Below, in pieces: positions 17,554-24,503 of a stretch of DNA of 50,653 bases (positions are counted from its first letter, which is position 1; each line of letters opens with the position of its first letter). The notes under the pieces are model-generated. The model searched no databases and was not told the origin of the DNA. It saw only the letters and a list, made by a program, of their open reading frames with translations. The position numbers and the translations under genes are program-made. Location of the stretch: positions 1 to 50,653 of the forward strand of contig JAFSMU010000033.1 of NCBI GenBank assembly GCA_017447775.1, read 5' to 3'. The stretch comes from Clostridia bacterium. GTDB lineage: Bacteria > Bacillota > Clostridia > Oscillospirales > CAG-272.

Positions 17554-18093
17554 ATGACGTATAAAGCTCAGATACTTGACGGCGTGGCGATCGGCCGCGC
17601 GCTGACAAGGATAACTCACGAGATAATCGAGCGCAACGGCGGCGTTGAGGATATTTGCATCCTCGGGATCAAAAGCCGCGGCATCCCGCTTGCACAAAGA
17701 CTATGCGACAACATAAAATCTTTTGAGGGCAAAGAGGTGCCGCTCGGCAGTCTTGACATCACCCTCCACCGCGACGACATCCCCGCGGAAAAGAAAAAAA
17801 TACTCGCCGGCAACTGCCACTTCCCGTGCGACATCACCGACAAAACGGTGATACTTGTCGACGACGTGCTTTACACCGGGCGCACGGTGCGCGCGGCGAT
17901 AGAGTCCGTATTTGAATTTGCGCGCCCGAAAGCGATACAGCTTGCCGTGCTTGTCGACCGCGGGCACAGGGAACTGCCCATCCGCCCGGATTTTGTCGGA
18001 AAGAACGTGCCGACGTCAAAGGGCGAGGTCATCAAAGTCTGCCTTGAAGACTTTGACGGGGAGGACGGCGTTTACATCTGCGATATTAACTGA
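17554..18093 (+). CDS. pyrR: Bifunctional pyr regulator / uracil phosphoribosyltransferase PyrR
   Basis: A 179-residue type I phosphoribosyltransferase fold. The PRPP loop is VILVDDVLYTGRTVRAA near residue 99; other PyrR blocks are GIKSRGIPLAQRL, GSLDITLHRDD and LVDRGHRELPIRPDFVGKNVPT. In Firmicutes PyrR binds pyr mRNA leaders in a UMP-dependent way and has weak uracil phosphoribosyltransferase activity. No pyr biosynthesis genes or pyr attenuator are visible here, so it would act in trans. GAGGTG lies 7 bases before the ATG. A bidirectional terminator follows the stop. Confidence 0.95.
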   Translation: MTYKAQILDGVAIGRALTRITHEIIERNGGVEDICILGIKSRGIPLAQRLCDNIKSFEGKEVPLGSLDITLHRDDIPAEKKKILAGNCHFPCDITDKTVILVDDVLYTGRTVRAAIESVFEFARPKAIQLAVLVDRGHRELPIRPDFVGKNVPTSKGEVIKVCLEDFDGEDGVYICDIN

Positions 18094-18096
18094 AAC

Positions 18097-18128
18097 AAAA
18101 AAACCACCCGCATGGCGAGTGGTTTTTT
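18097..18128. terminator. Bidirectional terminator between pyrR and fucI
   Basis: AAAAAACCAC pairs with GTGGTTTTTT around an inner CGC/GCG pair (one C-A mismatch), loop ATG. A and T tracts on either side suit both convergent genes. Confidence 0.85.
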
Positions 18129-18138
18129 GATTGCCTTT

Positions 18139-19929
18139 TTATCTGATGTTTTTGTACATCGGGCCGTATGCCGCGCAAGCGCGGTAATCCTGACCTTCCT
18201 TGTCCATGCCGAATGCGTTCCAAGCGGCAGGGCGGAATATCTTTTCAAGCGGTACGTTGTGCATACTTACGGGGATGCGGAGCATCGAGCAGAGCGTGAT
18301 AAGATCGGCGCCGATATGGCCGTATGAGATCGCGCCGTGGTTTGCGCCCCAGTTGTTCATAACGTCGTAAGCCGTCTTGAACGGGCTGCCTTCCTTGCCG
18401 TCCGTGCGCGGAGCAAACCAAGTGCAGGGCCACGTCGGGTTCGTGCGCTCCATAAGAGCATCTGATACGTCGTCGGGAAGATGAACTGTCCAGCCCTCTG
18501 CGATCTGGAGCATCGGCCCAAGACCTTTTACAAGGTTAAGACGGATCATCGTAACGGGCATTTCGGCTCTCGTTGTGTAATGAGACGAGAAGCCGCCGCC
18601 GCGGAAGTTGTCAAAGCCCGCTTCGCACCAAACGGTAGCGTCGGTCATCTTCTTGATATCCTCGTCGGTAACGTCCCACCACTGTTTCATTACGTGGTTG
18701 CCGTTCTCGTCCGTGCATTCGCCGCAAGCGTCAAGGCACGCGGCGCCGGAGTTGAGCAGGTGGATGATACCGCCGGCTTCTTTTGCGTGGCCGGTGAGCT
18801 TATAGCCGGTAACTCTCTTTGTTGCTTCGGGCGACCAGTACGTTCTTACGTCGGCGAATATCTGAGCGCGGCCTGTAAGCAGGCGCATAAAGAGCATTCC
18901 GAGGCCGTTGAGCGTGTCGTTTTCCGTTGCGAGAACGATAGGCTCTTTCTTGCCTGTGAAGTCGAAAGAGGAGTTGAGCACAGCCTCGGGATAGTCGCAG
19001 TTCGGCCAGTGGTCAGTCCACTGACGCTGTCCCTGGAAGCCAGCGCAGATCGCGTTGTGGCCGGCCTTTTCTTCCTCGAACTTGTCGGGAAGATTCTTGT
19101 TTCCGAGGATGAGGTCCTTTATGATGCAGTACATCTTTATCGTGAATTCCCACTGCTCGTCTTTCTGCTCGCGGGTAAATCTTACGAAATCGGGGTTGTC
19201 GTCGCGGCCTTCCTTGCAGTGTTCTTTCGTCCATGCAAGAGCTTTTTCAAACGCCTCTTTATCGTAGATGCCTTCTTCCATGCGGCGAAGGATCTCGACC
19301 TCGTCGACAGACTCAACGCGCAGACCGAGGTATTCCTCCATGAACGCCTGATCTATTATCGAGCCGCCGATGCCCATGCACATCGAGCCGATCTGAAGAT
19401 ACGATTTACCTCTCATCTGAGCGACTGCGAGAGCGGCACGTCCGAAGCGGAGGAGCTTTTCAGCTACGTCGTCGGGTATTTTGTCAACATCGCCGACGTC
19501 CTGAACTTCGTGGCCGTAAATGCCGAATGCGGGAAGGCCCTTCTGAGCGTGAGTTGCAAGAACGGATGCAAGATAAACTGCGCCCGGGCGCTCCGTGCCG
19601 TTAAAGCCCCATACGCCTTTGATCGTCATCGGGTCCATATCCATCGTTTCGCTGCCGTAGCACCAGCAGGGAGTTACGGAAAGGGTAACGTCAACGCCCT
19701 CTCTCTTGAACTTCTCGGCGCAAGCTGCCGACTCGGGAACTCTGCCTATCGTCGTGTCCGCGATAACTACCTGAACGGGCGTGCCGTCGGAGTAACGCAG
19801 GTTTTCCTCAAAGAGCTTCTTTGCCGCTTTTGCAAGCGCCATTGTCTGATCTTCAAGACCTTCGCGCAGCTTCATCGGGCCGCGTCTGCCGTCGATTGTC
19901 GGGCGAATGCCTATTTTGGGATATGCCAT
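18139..19929 (-). CDS. fucI: L-fucose isomerase
   Basis: Converts L-fucose to L-fuculose (also D-arabinose to D-ribulose), Mn-dependent, cytoplasmic. The 596 residues align end to end with the E. coli-type family: [61 protein letters not shown]. Likely metal/catalytic residues are Glu in ATENDTLNG (about 335), Asp in [11 protein letters not shown] (about 360) and His in NWGANHGAI (about 530). GGAGG precedes the ATG. It is transcribed alone; fuculokinase and aldolase are not present. A GH95 fucosidase 4.5 kb away could supply substrate. Confidence 0.97.
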   Translation of the reverse strand: MAYPKIGIRPTIDGRRGPMKLREGLEDQTMALAKAAKKLFEENLRYSDGTPVQVVIADTTIGRVPESAACAEKFKREGVDVTLSVTPCWCYGSETMDMDPMTIKGVWGFNGTERPGAVYLASVLATHAQKGLPAFGIYGHEVQDVGDVDKIPDDVAEKLLRFGRAALAVAQMRGKSYLQIGSMCMGIGGSIIDQAFMEEYLGLRVESVDEVEILRRMEEGIYDKEAFEKALAWTKEHCKEGRDDNPDFVRFTREQKDEQWEFTIKMYCIIKDLILGNKNLPDKFEEEKAGHNAICAGFQGQRQWTDHWPNCDYPEAVLNSSFDFTGKKEPIVLATENDTLNGLGMLFMRLLTGRAQIFADVRTYWSPEATKRVTGYKLTGHAKEAGGIIHLLNSGAACLDACGECTDENGNHVMKQWWDVTDEDIKKMTDATVWCEAGFDNFRGGGFSSHYTTRAEMPVTMIRLNLVKGLGPMLQIAEGWTVHLPDDVSDALMERTNPTWPCTWFAPRTDGKEGSPFKTAYDVMNNWGANHGAISYGHIGADLITLCSMLRIPVSMHNVPLEKIFRPAAWNAFGMDKEGQDYRACAAYGPMYKNIR

Positions 19930-19953
19930 TTTAATACCTCCGAAAAATACATT

Positions 19954-19968
19954 TGTGGCAATGCCACA
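19954..19968 (-). promoter_or_regulatory. Palindrome in fucI leader, probable operator
   Basis: TGTGGCA-A-TGCCACA is a perfect 7-bp inverted repeat around one base. It lies between the fucI -10 box and the ribosome site. The size and symmetry fit a sugar-responsive repressor site, or less likely a small RNA hairpin. No regulator gene lies nearby. Confidence 0.6.
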
Positions 19969-19980
19969 TATTTCATATAA

Positions 19981-20009
19981 AGTATATCATAACATTATTA
20001 TAAAATCAA
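19981..20009 (-). promoter_or_regulatory. Promoter of fucI
   Basis: On the minus strand: TTGATT (20009-20004), 17 bases, TATACT (19986-19981). The palindrome begins about 12 bases downstream of the -10 box. Confidence 0.75.
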
Positions 20010-20068
20010 CAAAAATTTTCAGTTTTTTGCCGCGGAAAAAATAAAGATAAAAATTTGCCAAATAACTA

Positions 20069-20096
20069 TTGACATTTTCCGAAAAAAGAGTATAAT
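20069..20096 (+). promoter_or_regulatory. Promoter of tRNA-Leu(GAG)
   Basis: TTGACA (20069-20074), 16 bases, TATAAT (20091-20096). The tRNA 5' end is 31 bases after the -10 box. Confidence 0.85.
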
Positions 20097-20127
20097 AAAA
20101 AAGCACCGTTTGATTGGGGTGCGTTTT

Positions 20128-20211
20128 GCGGGAGTGGCGGAACTGGTAGACGCGCACGTTTGAGGGGCGTGTGGTTACACCGTACGAGTTCAAGTCTCGT
20201 TTCCCGCACCA
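20128..20211 (+). tRNA. tRNA-Leu (anticodon GAG)
   Basis: Class II tRNA. The acceptor stem GCGGGAG pairs with TTCCCGC. The D stem is GCG/CGC with loop GAACTGGTAGA. The anticodon stem CACGT/GCGTG holds the loop TTGAGGG, giving anticodon GAG. A long variable arm follows, then T stem ACGAG/CTCGT with loop TTCAAGT, and CCA is encoded. It reads CUU and CUC leucine codons. Confidence 0.96.
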
Positions 20212-20213
20212 TG

Positions 20214-20251
20214 AAAAAACGCCTTTTGTCGACAGACAAAAGGCGTTTTTT
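20214..20251 (+). terminator. Terminator of tRNA-Leu(GAG)
   Basis: A perfect 17-bp stem (20214-20230 with 20235-20251, loop GACA) starts with six A and ends with six T. It begins two bases after the CCA end. Confidence 0.93.
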
Positions 20252-20344
20252 TGAATAATTCAAATGAATAATAAATGCAGAAGAAAAGATAACACGGGAA
20301 ATTTTTTATATTCCATCAGCAAAAATCATTACAAGGAGGGAAGT

Positions 20345-20842
20345 ATGAATTCGGATATGTGCGTGATGTGCGACGACGGGATAATTAACATCCGCGTCGG
20401 TGCGATTATAATGAAAGACGGCAAGGTGCTTATGGTTGAAAATTCAAACCATGATTACTATTATTCTGTCGGTGGGCGGATCAAGTTCGGCGAGAGGGCA
20501 GAGGACGCCGTTGTACGCGAGGTCTTTGAAGAAACGGGCGCAAGACTTGACGTGGACAGGCTTCTTTACGTCGCCGAAAACTATTTTATCGGCGATTTTC
20601 CCGCAAAAGCGGGAAGGATTGTTTACGAAGTATCGTTTTATTATCTTATGAAATCGCCGCGCGATTTTGAGCCGGTGTGCCAAAGCGTTACCGAGGACGG
20701 ATACAGCGAGTTCTTGCGCTGGGTCGATCTTGACACTGACAAAACGATATACCCCGCTTTCTTCAAAACGGAGCTTTTGTCAATCACCGATGGGGTAAAG
20801 TTTTTCTCGATCGACGAAAGGCAAAAAAACGATCAAAAATAA
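20345..20842 (+). CDS. Nudix hydrolase
   Basis: A 165-residue Nudix-fold enzyme that hydrolyses nucleoside diphosphates linked to another group; its substrate cannot be told from sequence. The Nudix box is complete: GRIKFGERAEDAVVREVFEETGA (about residues 45-67), fitting G-x5-E-x7-REVxEExG. The rest follows the usual order, with IRVGAIIMKDGKVLMVEN before and VSFYYLM, EFLRWVDLD after. I chose the ATG at 20345, 6 bases after AAGGAGGG; an in-frame ATG 81 bases upstream has no site. It sits between two tRNA-Leu genes. Confidence 0.92.
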   Translation: MNSDMCVMCDDGIINIRVGAIIMKDGKVLMVENSNHDYYYSVGGRIKFGERAEDAVVREVFEETGARLDVDRLLYVAENYFIGDFPAKAGRIVYEVSFYYLMKSPRDFEPVCQSVTEDGYSEFLRWVDLDTDKTIYPAFFKTELLSITDGVKFFSIDERQKNDQK

Positions 20843-20865
20843 AACGTCTATTTTTTGATTACATC

Positions 20866-20894
20866 TTGACAAAACCACCGATATGCGGTAAAAT
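20866..20894 (+). promoter_or_regulatory. Promoter of tRNA-Leu(CAG)
   Basis: TTGACA (20866-20871), 17 bases, TAAAAT (20889-20894). The leader to the tRNA is about 70 bases, longer than usual. Confidence 0.8.
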
Positions 20895-20972
20895 ATGTTT
20901 TGCGGTTTATGCAAAAGCACCGCCTCGGAGTATCGTTTCTCTCCGTGTAAAAATCAAAAGAAACTCATATTT

Positions 20973-21059
20973 GCGGGTGTGGCGGAACTGGTAGACGCGC
21001 AAGATTCAGGTTCTTGTATCAGCAGTGATGTGTGGGTTCAAGTCCCTTCACCCGCACCA
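20973..21059 (+). tRNA. tRNA-Leu (anticodon CAG)
   Basis: Class II tRNA. The acceptor GCGGGTG pairs with CACCCGC near the 3' end. D arm GCG-GAACTGGTAGA-CGC. The anticodon arm CAAGA-TTCAGGT-TCTTG gives anticodon CAG, reading CUG. The long variable arm is TATCAGCAGTGATG, the T arm is GTGGG-TTCAAGT-CCCTT-type, and CCA is encoded. It has its own promoter and terminator and is the intact parent of the interrupted copy 200 bases downstream. Confidence 0.95.
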
Positions 21060-21063
21060 CGAT

Positions 21064-21093
21064 AAGTGGACGCTTTATGCGTCCACTTTTTTG
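21064..21093 (+). terminator. Terminator of tRNA-Leu(CAG)
   Basis: AAGTGGACGC pairs with GCGTCCACTT (loop TTTAT), followed by four more T. Confidence 0.92.
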
Positions 21094-21251
21094 CATAATC
21101 GGCGGAAAACGGCGTATAATCGGGCTTTTTCGGGCGTTTTTATGCAAAAGCGGAGCAAAAATGCAGACACACGGCGTCCATTTATTTTTCGTCCTTTGCG
21201 CAAAGAAAAGAGTAATCGTTGGATTATGGGTGCAAAAATGGCAACTTTACT

Positions 21252-21417
21252 ACGGGTGTGGCGGAACTGGTAGGTCTCGCCTGCGGGCTCGGTCACCGCT
21301 CGGCTCTGACAGCCATTCAGGCTGTCATTCACTACCTCGCGGCCGCTCCGCTACGCGCAAGATTCAGGTTCTTGTATCAGCAGTGATGTGTGGGTTCAAG
21401 TCCCTTCACCCGCACCA
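21252..21417 (+). pseudogene. Second tRNA-Leu(CAG) copy split by a 79-base insert
   Basis: Bases 21253-21273 and 21353-21417 together reproduce the intact tRNA-Leu(CAG) at 20973 from its second base to the CCA end without a single difference. Position 1 is A instead of G, which breaks the first acceptor pair. Between them, in the D-loop after GGTAG, is a 79-base GC-rich insert. No clear promoter precedes it, but a good terminator follows. Unless the insert is spliced out, no functional tRNA can form. It could be a tRNA pseudogene, an intron-bearing tRNA of an unknown type, or an assembly artefact. I treat pseudogene as the default. Confidence 0.85.
21274..21352. repeat. 79-base multi-hairpin insert in tRNA D-loop
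   Basis: The insert is a string of small palindromes: GCC-TGCG-GGC (21279-21288), CGGT-C-ACCG (21290-21298), TGACAGCC-ATTCA-GGCTGTCA (21307-21327, perfect 8 bp) and GCGGCCGC (21339-21346). It is clearly more GC-rich than the tRNA flanks and has no coding potential. Its make-up resembles REP- or MITE-like dispersed elements (inference). No target duplication can be made out with certainty because the flanks GGTAG and CTACG are quasi-inverted. Confidence 0.7.
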
Positions 21418-21446
21418 AACGGTTACTTTTCAGTAGCCGTTTTTTC
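21418..21446 (+). terminator. Terminator after the interrupted tRNA
   Basis: AACGGTTACT pairs with AGTAGCCGTT (one G-U pair, loop TTTC), followed by TTTT. It differs in sequence from the terminator of the intact copy. Confidence 0.85.
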
Positions 21447-21454
21447 ATATCGCC

Positions 21455-21486
21455 GAAAAAAACAGCTCCCGCTCGGGAGCTGTTTA
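21455..21486 (-). terminator. Terminator of luxS
   Basis: The stem AACAGCTCCC/GGGAGCTGTT (loop GCTC) is followed, on the minus strand, by a run of seven T. It starts a few bases after the luxS stop. Confidence 0.88.
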
Positions 21487-21488
21487 TA

Positions 21489-22013
21489 TTATGAATCAAA
21501 GAAGTTTTGTCCGCCGCTTGTTACAAGCCGGTCTGTCTTCGGGTATTCAAAAATCATCGGATCGTCCGCGTTTTTTTCAAGATAATCGACAAATTCAGCC
21601 GCGTACCATTTCGCCATGCCGAGATTGTGCATAAGATAATGCCCGCAGTTGACGGGCGTCGCTCCCGGCACTTCCGTAGCGTCATCGACCGCCTTGAACG
21701 AATCGAGCATCAGCTTGTATATCTCCTTTGGCGCGCGACTGCCCTTGAGTATGAGATAAAACCCCGTAAGGCACCCCATCGGCCCCCAGTAAATGACATC
21801 GTCCTTCCACTCGGGATCGTTTCTCAGGTGCGTCGCTATAACGTGTTCCAGCGTGTGCATCGCGCCGACGTCGATGACAGGCTCCCTGTTCGGTCTTTTC
21901 AGCCTTATGTCGTACGTTGTGACCTTTTCTGTCCCGACGGTATCGATGCGGCTGACGAATATCCCCGGTATTATCGCAGTATGGTCTACTGCAAAACTTT
22001 GAATAAGCTCCAT
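21489..22013 (-). CDS. luxS: S-ribosylhomocysteine lyase LuxS
   Basis: Cleaves S-ribosylhomocysteine to homocysteine and the AI-2 precursor DPD, recycling the product of SAM-dependent methylation. The metal ligands are HTLEH (His53, His57) and Cys123 in NCGHYLMHNL; the catalytic Cys81 is in GPMGCLTGFY. At 174 residues it is slightly longer than the common 155-160. AAAGGAG precedes the ATG. It is transcribed alone and divergent from the aminotransferase operon. The Pfs nucleosidase that makes its substrate is not in the window, but metK is. Confidence 0.97.
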   Translation of the reverse strand: MELIQSFAVDHTAIIPGIFVSRIDTVGTEKVTTYDIRLKRPNREPVIDVGAMHTLEHVIATHLRNDPEWKDDVIYWGPMGCLTGFYLILKGSRAPKEIYKLMLDSFKAVDDATEVPGATPVNCGHYLMHNLGMAKWYAAEFVDYLEKNADDPMIFEYPKTDRLVTSGGQNFFDS

Positions 22014-22043
22014 TTTGTTTCTCCTTTGTGTTTTCTCAACTAT

Positions 22044-22071
22044 ATTTTATGCTTTTTTGGAAAAATGTCAA
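22044..22071 (-). promoter_or_regulatory. Promoter of luxS
   Basis: On the minus strand: TTGACA (22071-22066), 16 bases, TAAAAT (22049-22044), about 30 bases before the luxS start. Confidence 0.8.
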
Positions 22072-22140
22072 GATTTTTCGGGCATTTCGCACTCATGGCG
22101 ACGCATAGCGACAATTTGCGCCGCACAGTCATTTTTTTAC

Positions 22141-22169
22141 TTGACTTTTTTTGATATATGTATTATCAT
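22141..22169 (+). promoter_or_regulatory. Promoter of the DegT/amidohydrolase/GH95 operon
   Basis: TTGACT (22141-22146), 17 bases, TATCAT (22164-22169). The start codon of the aminotransferase is 56 bases downstream. Confidence 0.65.
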
Positions 22170-22224
22170 AAAAACAGAATATAATGAATATTTATCTGCG
22201 TTTTACCACGCGAAAGGAGCAAAC

Positions 22225-23550
22225 ATGGAAAAACTTGCATTACTCGGCGGACCGCAGACGATAACGGAAGCGCCTCCCGCATCGCTTTTCAAATGGCCTA
22301 TCATCACGGAAGAGGACGAAGCCGCGGCGCTTGAAGTCGTGAAAAACAACAAGTTTTCCGGCAGGGACATAACTGAAAAATTCCAGGATGAATTTGCCGC
22401 GTGGGAAGGCAGCAAATACGCCATCGCATACTGCAACGGCACAATGGCTCTGACAAGCGCGATGTTTGCCATCGGTCTTGGGGCGGGGGACGAGATAATC
22501 TGCCCGACAAAGACGTATTGGGGGAGTGTGTCGCAGGCGATAAACTTCGGCGCGTCGGCTGTTTTCTGCAATATAACGGATATGCTCAGCCTTGACCCCG
22601 ACGATCTTGAAAGATGCATAACGCCGAGAACAAAGGCGATAATGGTCGTTCATTATTTTGCGTACCCGTGCGATATGGACAGGATCATGGAGATAGCGCG
22701 CCGCCACAATCTTTACGTCATCGAGGACGTTTCGCACGCACAGGGCGGAATGTACAAAGGCAGACGGCTCGGCACGATAGGCGATATCGGCGCCATGTCG
22801 ATGATGAGCGGCAAGTCTTTTGCCGCGGGCGAGCTTGGTATGCTTGTGACTGACAACCGTAAATTCTATGAACGCGCCATGGCTTTCGGCCATTACGAGC
22901 GCAACAACGACAAATACATAAAAGAGAGCGAAGAACTCAAACCGTACTTCCACATAGCCCTCGGCGGCGCTAAGGGAAGGGCAAATCAGCTTTGCTCGGC
23001 GATAGCGCGCGTTCAGCTGAAATATTACGACGAGCGCTGCGCCGAAATTCGCCGCTCGATGAACTACTTCTGGGATCTGCTCGAAGGGATAAAGGGCATT
23101 CGCGCCATCAGAGTCGACGAGAGCACCGGCTCGAATATGGCGGGGTGGTACTGCCCGCACGGCGCGTACTACCCGGATGAGCTTGGCGGGCTGTCTGTCA
23201 ACAAATACGCCGAAGCCGTAAGGGCGGAGATAGGGAGCAATCAGTGCTGGGAGGGCGGAAACTTCTGCCTTCACACGCACAACTTCTTCAAAACTTTTGA
23301 CCTTATGCATATCGGCAAGCCCTCGCGTATCGCGTTCAACGAGCGCGACGTGCGCGTCGACGACGACGCCTGCAAGGTGTCGGAAACGAAATACTGCTTC
23401 TCTGTGCCGTGGTTCAAGCACTATGATACAAAATGGATAGAGCTATACGCCAAGGCGTTCAGAAAAGTATCCGAAAATTACGAGCAGCTGCTCGGCGAGG
23501 ACGTAAAGGCCGTTCAGGGCGGCAGATGGTACGGAACCGAAAACAAATAA
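22225..23550 (+). CDS. DegT/DnrJ/EryC1/StrS family aminotransferase
   Basis: A 441-residue PLP-dependent enzyme of the sugar-aminotransferase family. Blocks are FSGRDITEKFQDEFAAWEG, YCNGTMALTSAMFAIGLGAGDEIICPTKTYWG, VIEDVSHAQGG (PLP-binding Asp and His area) and the Schiff-base Lys197 in MMSGKSFAAGELGM. Members usually transaminate keto sugars; some act on other ketones such as cyclic ones. The substrate here is unknown. The ATG at 22225 has AAAGGAG 6 bases upstream; a longer frame beginning at 22015 covers the promoter and is rejected. An amidohydrolase follows after 13 bases and a fucosidase after that, suggesting a sugar-modification or catabolic role. Confidence 0.9.
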   Translation: MEKLALLGGPQTITEAPPASLFKWPIITEEDEAAALEVVKNNKFSGRDITEKFQDEFAAWEGSKYAIAYCNGTMALTSAMFAIGLGAGDEIICPTKTYWGSVSQAINFGASAVFCNITDMLSLDPDDLERCITPRTKAIMVVHYFAYPCDMDRIMEIARRHNLYVIEDVSHAQGGMYKGRRLGTIGDIGAMSMMSGKSFAAGELGMLVTDNRKFYERAMAFGHYERNNDKYIKESEELKPYFHIALGGAKGRANQLCSAIARVQLKYYDERCAEIRRSMNYFWDLLEGIKGIRAIRVDESTGSNMAGWYCPHGAYYPDELGGLSVNKYAEAVRAEIGSNQCWEGGNFCLHTHNFFKTFDLMHIGKPSRIAFNERDVRVDDDACKVSETKYCFSVPWFKHYDTKWIELYAKAFRKVSENYEQLLGEDVKAVQGGRWYGTENK

Positions 23551-23563
23551 AAAAGGCGAGAAT

Positions 23564-24457
23564 ATGTATAAAATAGACGCACACAATCACCCCGATTTTC
23601 ACGGGATGAACTACGATCGGCAGATCGAAAATATGGATAAGCTCGGCATTGCGAAAACGTGGCTTCTCTCATGGGAAACGCCCGATGACGAGTATGCGCC
23701 CGAAACGGTGTACTGTATGTCGCTTCCCGTAACGGAAAGAGGCCCGAACCCGTTTTCGCTCTGCTGGGAATACAAGCAAAAAGCGCCTGACCGCTTTATC
23801 CTCGGCTACGGCCCCGATCCGCGCGACAGCCGATGCATACAGAAAATGAAAAGCGCGATAAAAACGTACAACGTTCAGGTATGCGGCGAAATAAAGCTGC
23901 GTATGATGTACGACAACCCCGACGCCATCGAGCTTTTCCGCTTCTGCGGCGAAAACGGCCTGCCTGTAACGCTTCATTTTGACAACGCGGGCGCGCAAAA
24001 GACGGGCAGAGAATTTCCGCGCCGCTCGTGGTGGTACGGCGGCGACATCGACACGCTTGAACGCGTGCTGAAACTTTGCCCCGAAACGAATTTTCTCGGG
24101 CACGCGCCCGGATTTTGGTGCCACATTTCAAACGACGATCTCGGATACGCGACGCCGTACCCCGACGGGCCGGTGATCCCCGGCGGCAAGATCGAGAAAC
24201 TGCTTGAAAAATACCCCAACCTTTACTGCGATTGCTCGGCAGGCTCGTGCCTGCGCGCGTTCAAGCGCGATCCGGAATATACGAAAAAGCTGATCGAAGC
24301 GCACCCCACGCGATTTGTTTACGCGCGCGACTATTTTGACAACAAGCTATCCGAGTTTATCGACGGACTGGGGCTGCCGTCCGACGTGCTTGAAAAATTC
24401 TATCACGAAAACGCCGAGCGCCTCGTTCCCGAAATAGCGCAGGTAAATATAAAATAA
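23564..24457 (+). CDS. Amidohydrolase family (PF04909) metal-dependent hydrolase
   Basis: A 297-residue TIM-barrel hydrolase of the Amidohydro_2 type. Metal-binding His7 and His9 lie in DAHNH at the very N-terminus. Later ligands are probably in LHFDNAG, FLGHAPGFW and the C-terminal FVYARDYFD (Asp). The family includes decarboxylases and lactonases as well as amide hydrolases, so the reaction is not fixed. It lies between the DegT aminotransferase (13-base gap) and the GH95 enzyme (46-base gap) and probably acts on the same compound or on a sugar lactone. Confidence 0.88.
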   Translation: MYKIDAHNHPDFHGMNYDRQIENMDKLGIAKTWLLSWETPDDEYAPETVYCMSLPVTERGPNPFSLCWEYKQKAPDRFILGYGPDPRDSRCIQKMKSAIKTYNVQVCGEIKLRMMYDNPDAIELFRFCGENGLPVTLHFDNAGAQKTGREFPRRSWWYGGDIDTLERVLKLCPETNFLGHAPGFWCHISNDDLGYATPYPDGPVIPGGKIEKLLEKYPNLYCDCSAGSCLRAFKRDPEYTKKLIEAHPTRFVYARDYFDNKLSEFIDGLGLPSDVLEKFYHENAERLVPEIAQVNIK

Positions 24458-24503
24458 TATATCAAAGCGAACGTTTTGCGTTCGCTTTATCAAAAGGTGA
24501 AAA

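Noticed and set aside
18481..19980. A 499-residue open frame on the plus strand
   Set aside because: It is exactly antisense to fucI, has no ribosome site and its translation (Cys, Arg and Val rich) matches nothing. It results from GC-biased third positions.
21252..21417. Reading the split tRNA as a group I or group II intron case
   Set aside because: 79 bases is far too short for either intron core and none of the conserved core pairings can be seen. The D-loop position is also not the known group I site.
22015..22224. A 70-residue N-terminal extension of the aminotransferase
   Set aside because: It covers the promoter and intergenic region; the ATG at 22225 has AAAGGAG and fits the family N-terminus.
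22240..23421. A 393-residue minus-strand open frame
   Set aside because: It is antisense to the DegT aminotransferase, which has clear family motifs and a ribosome site.
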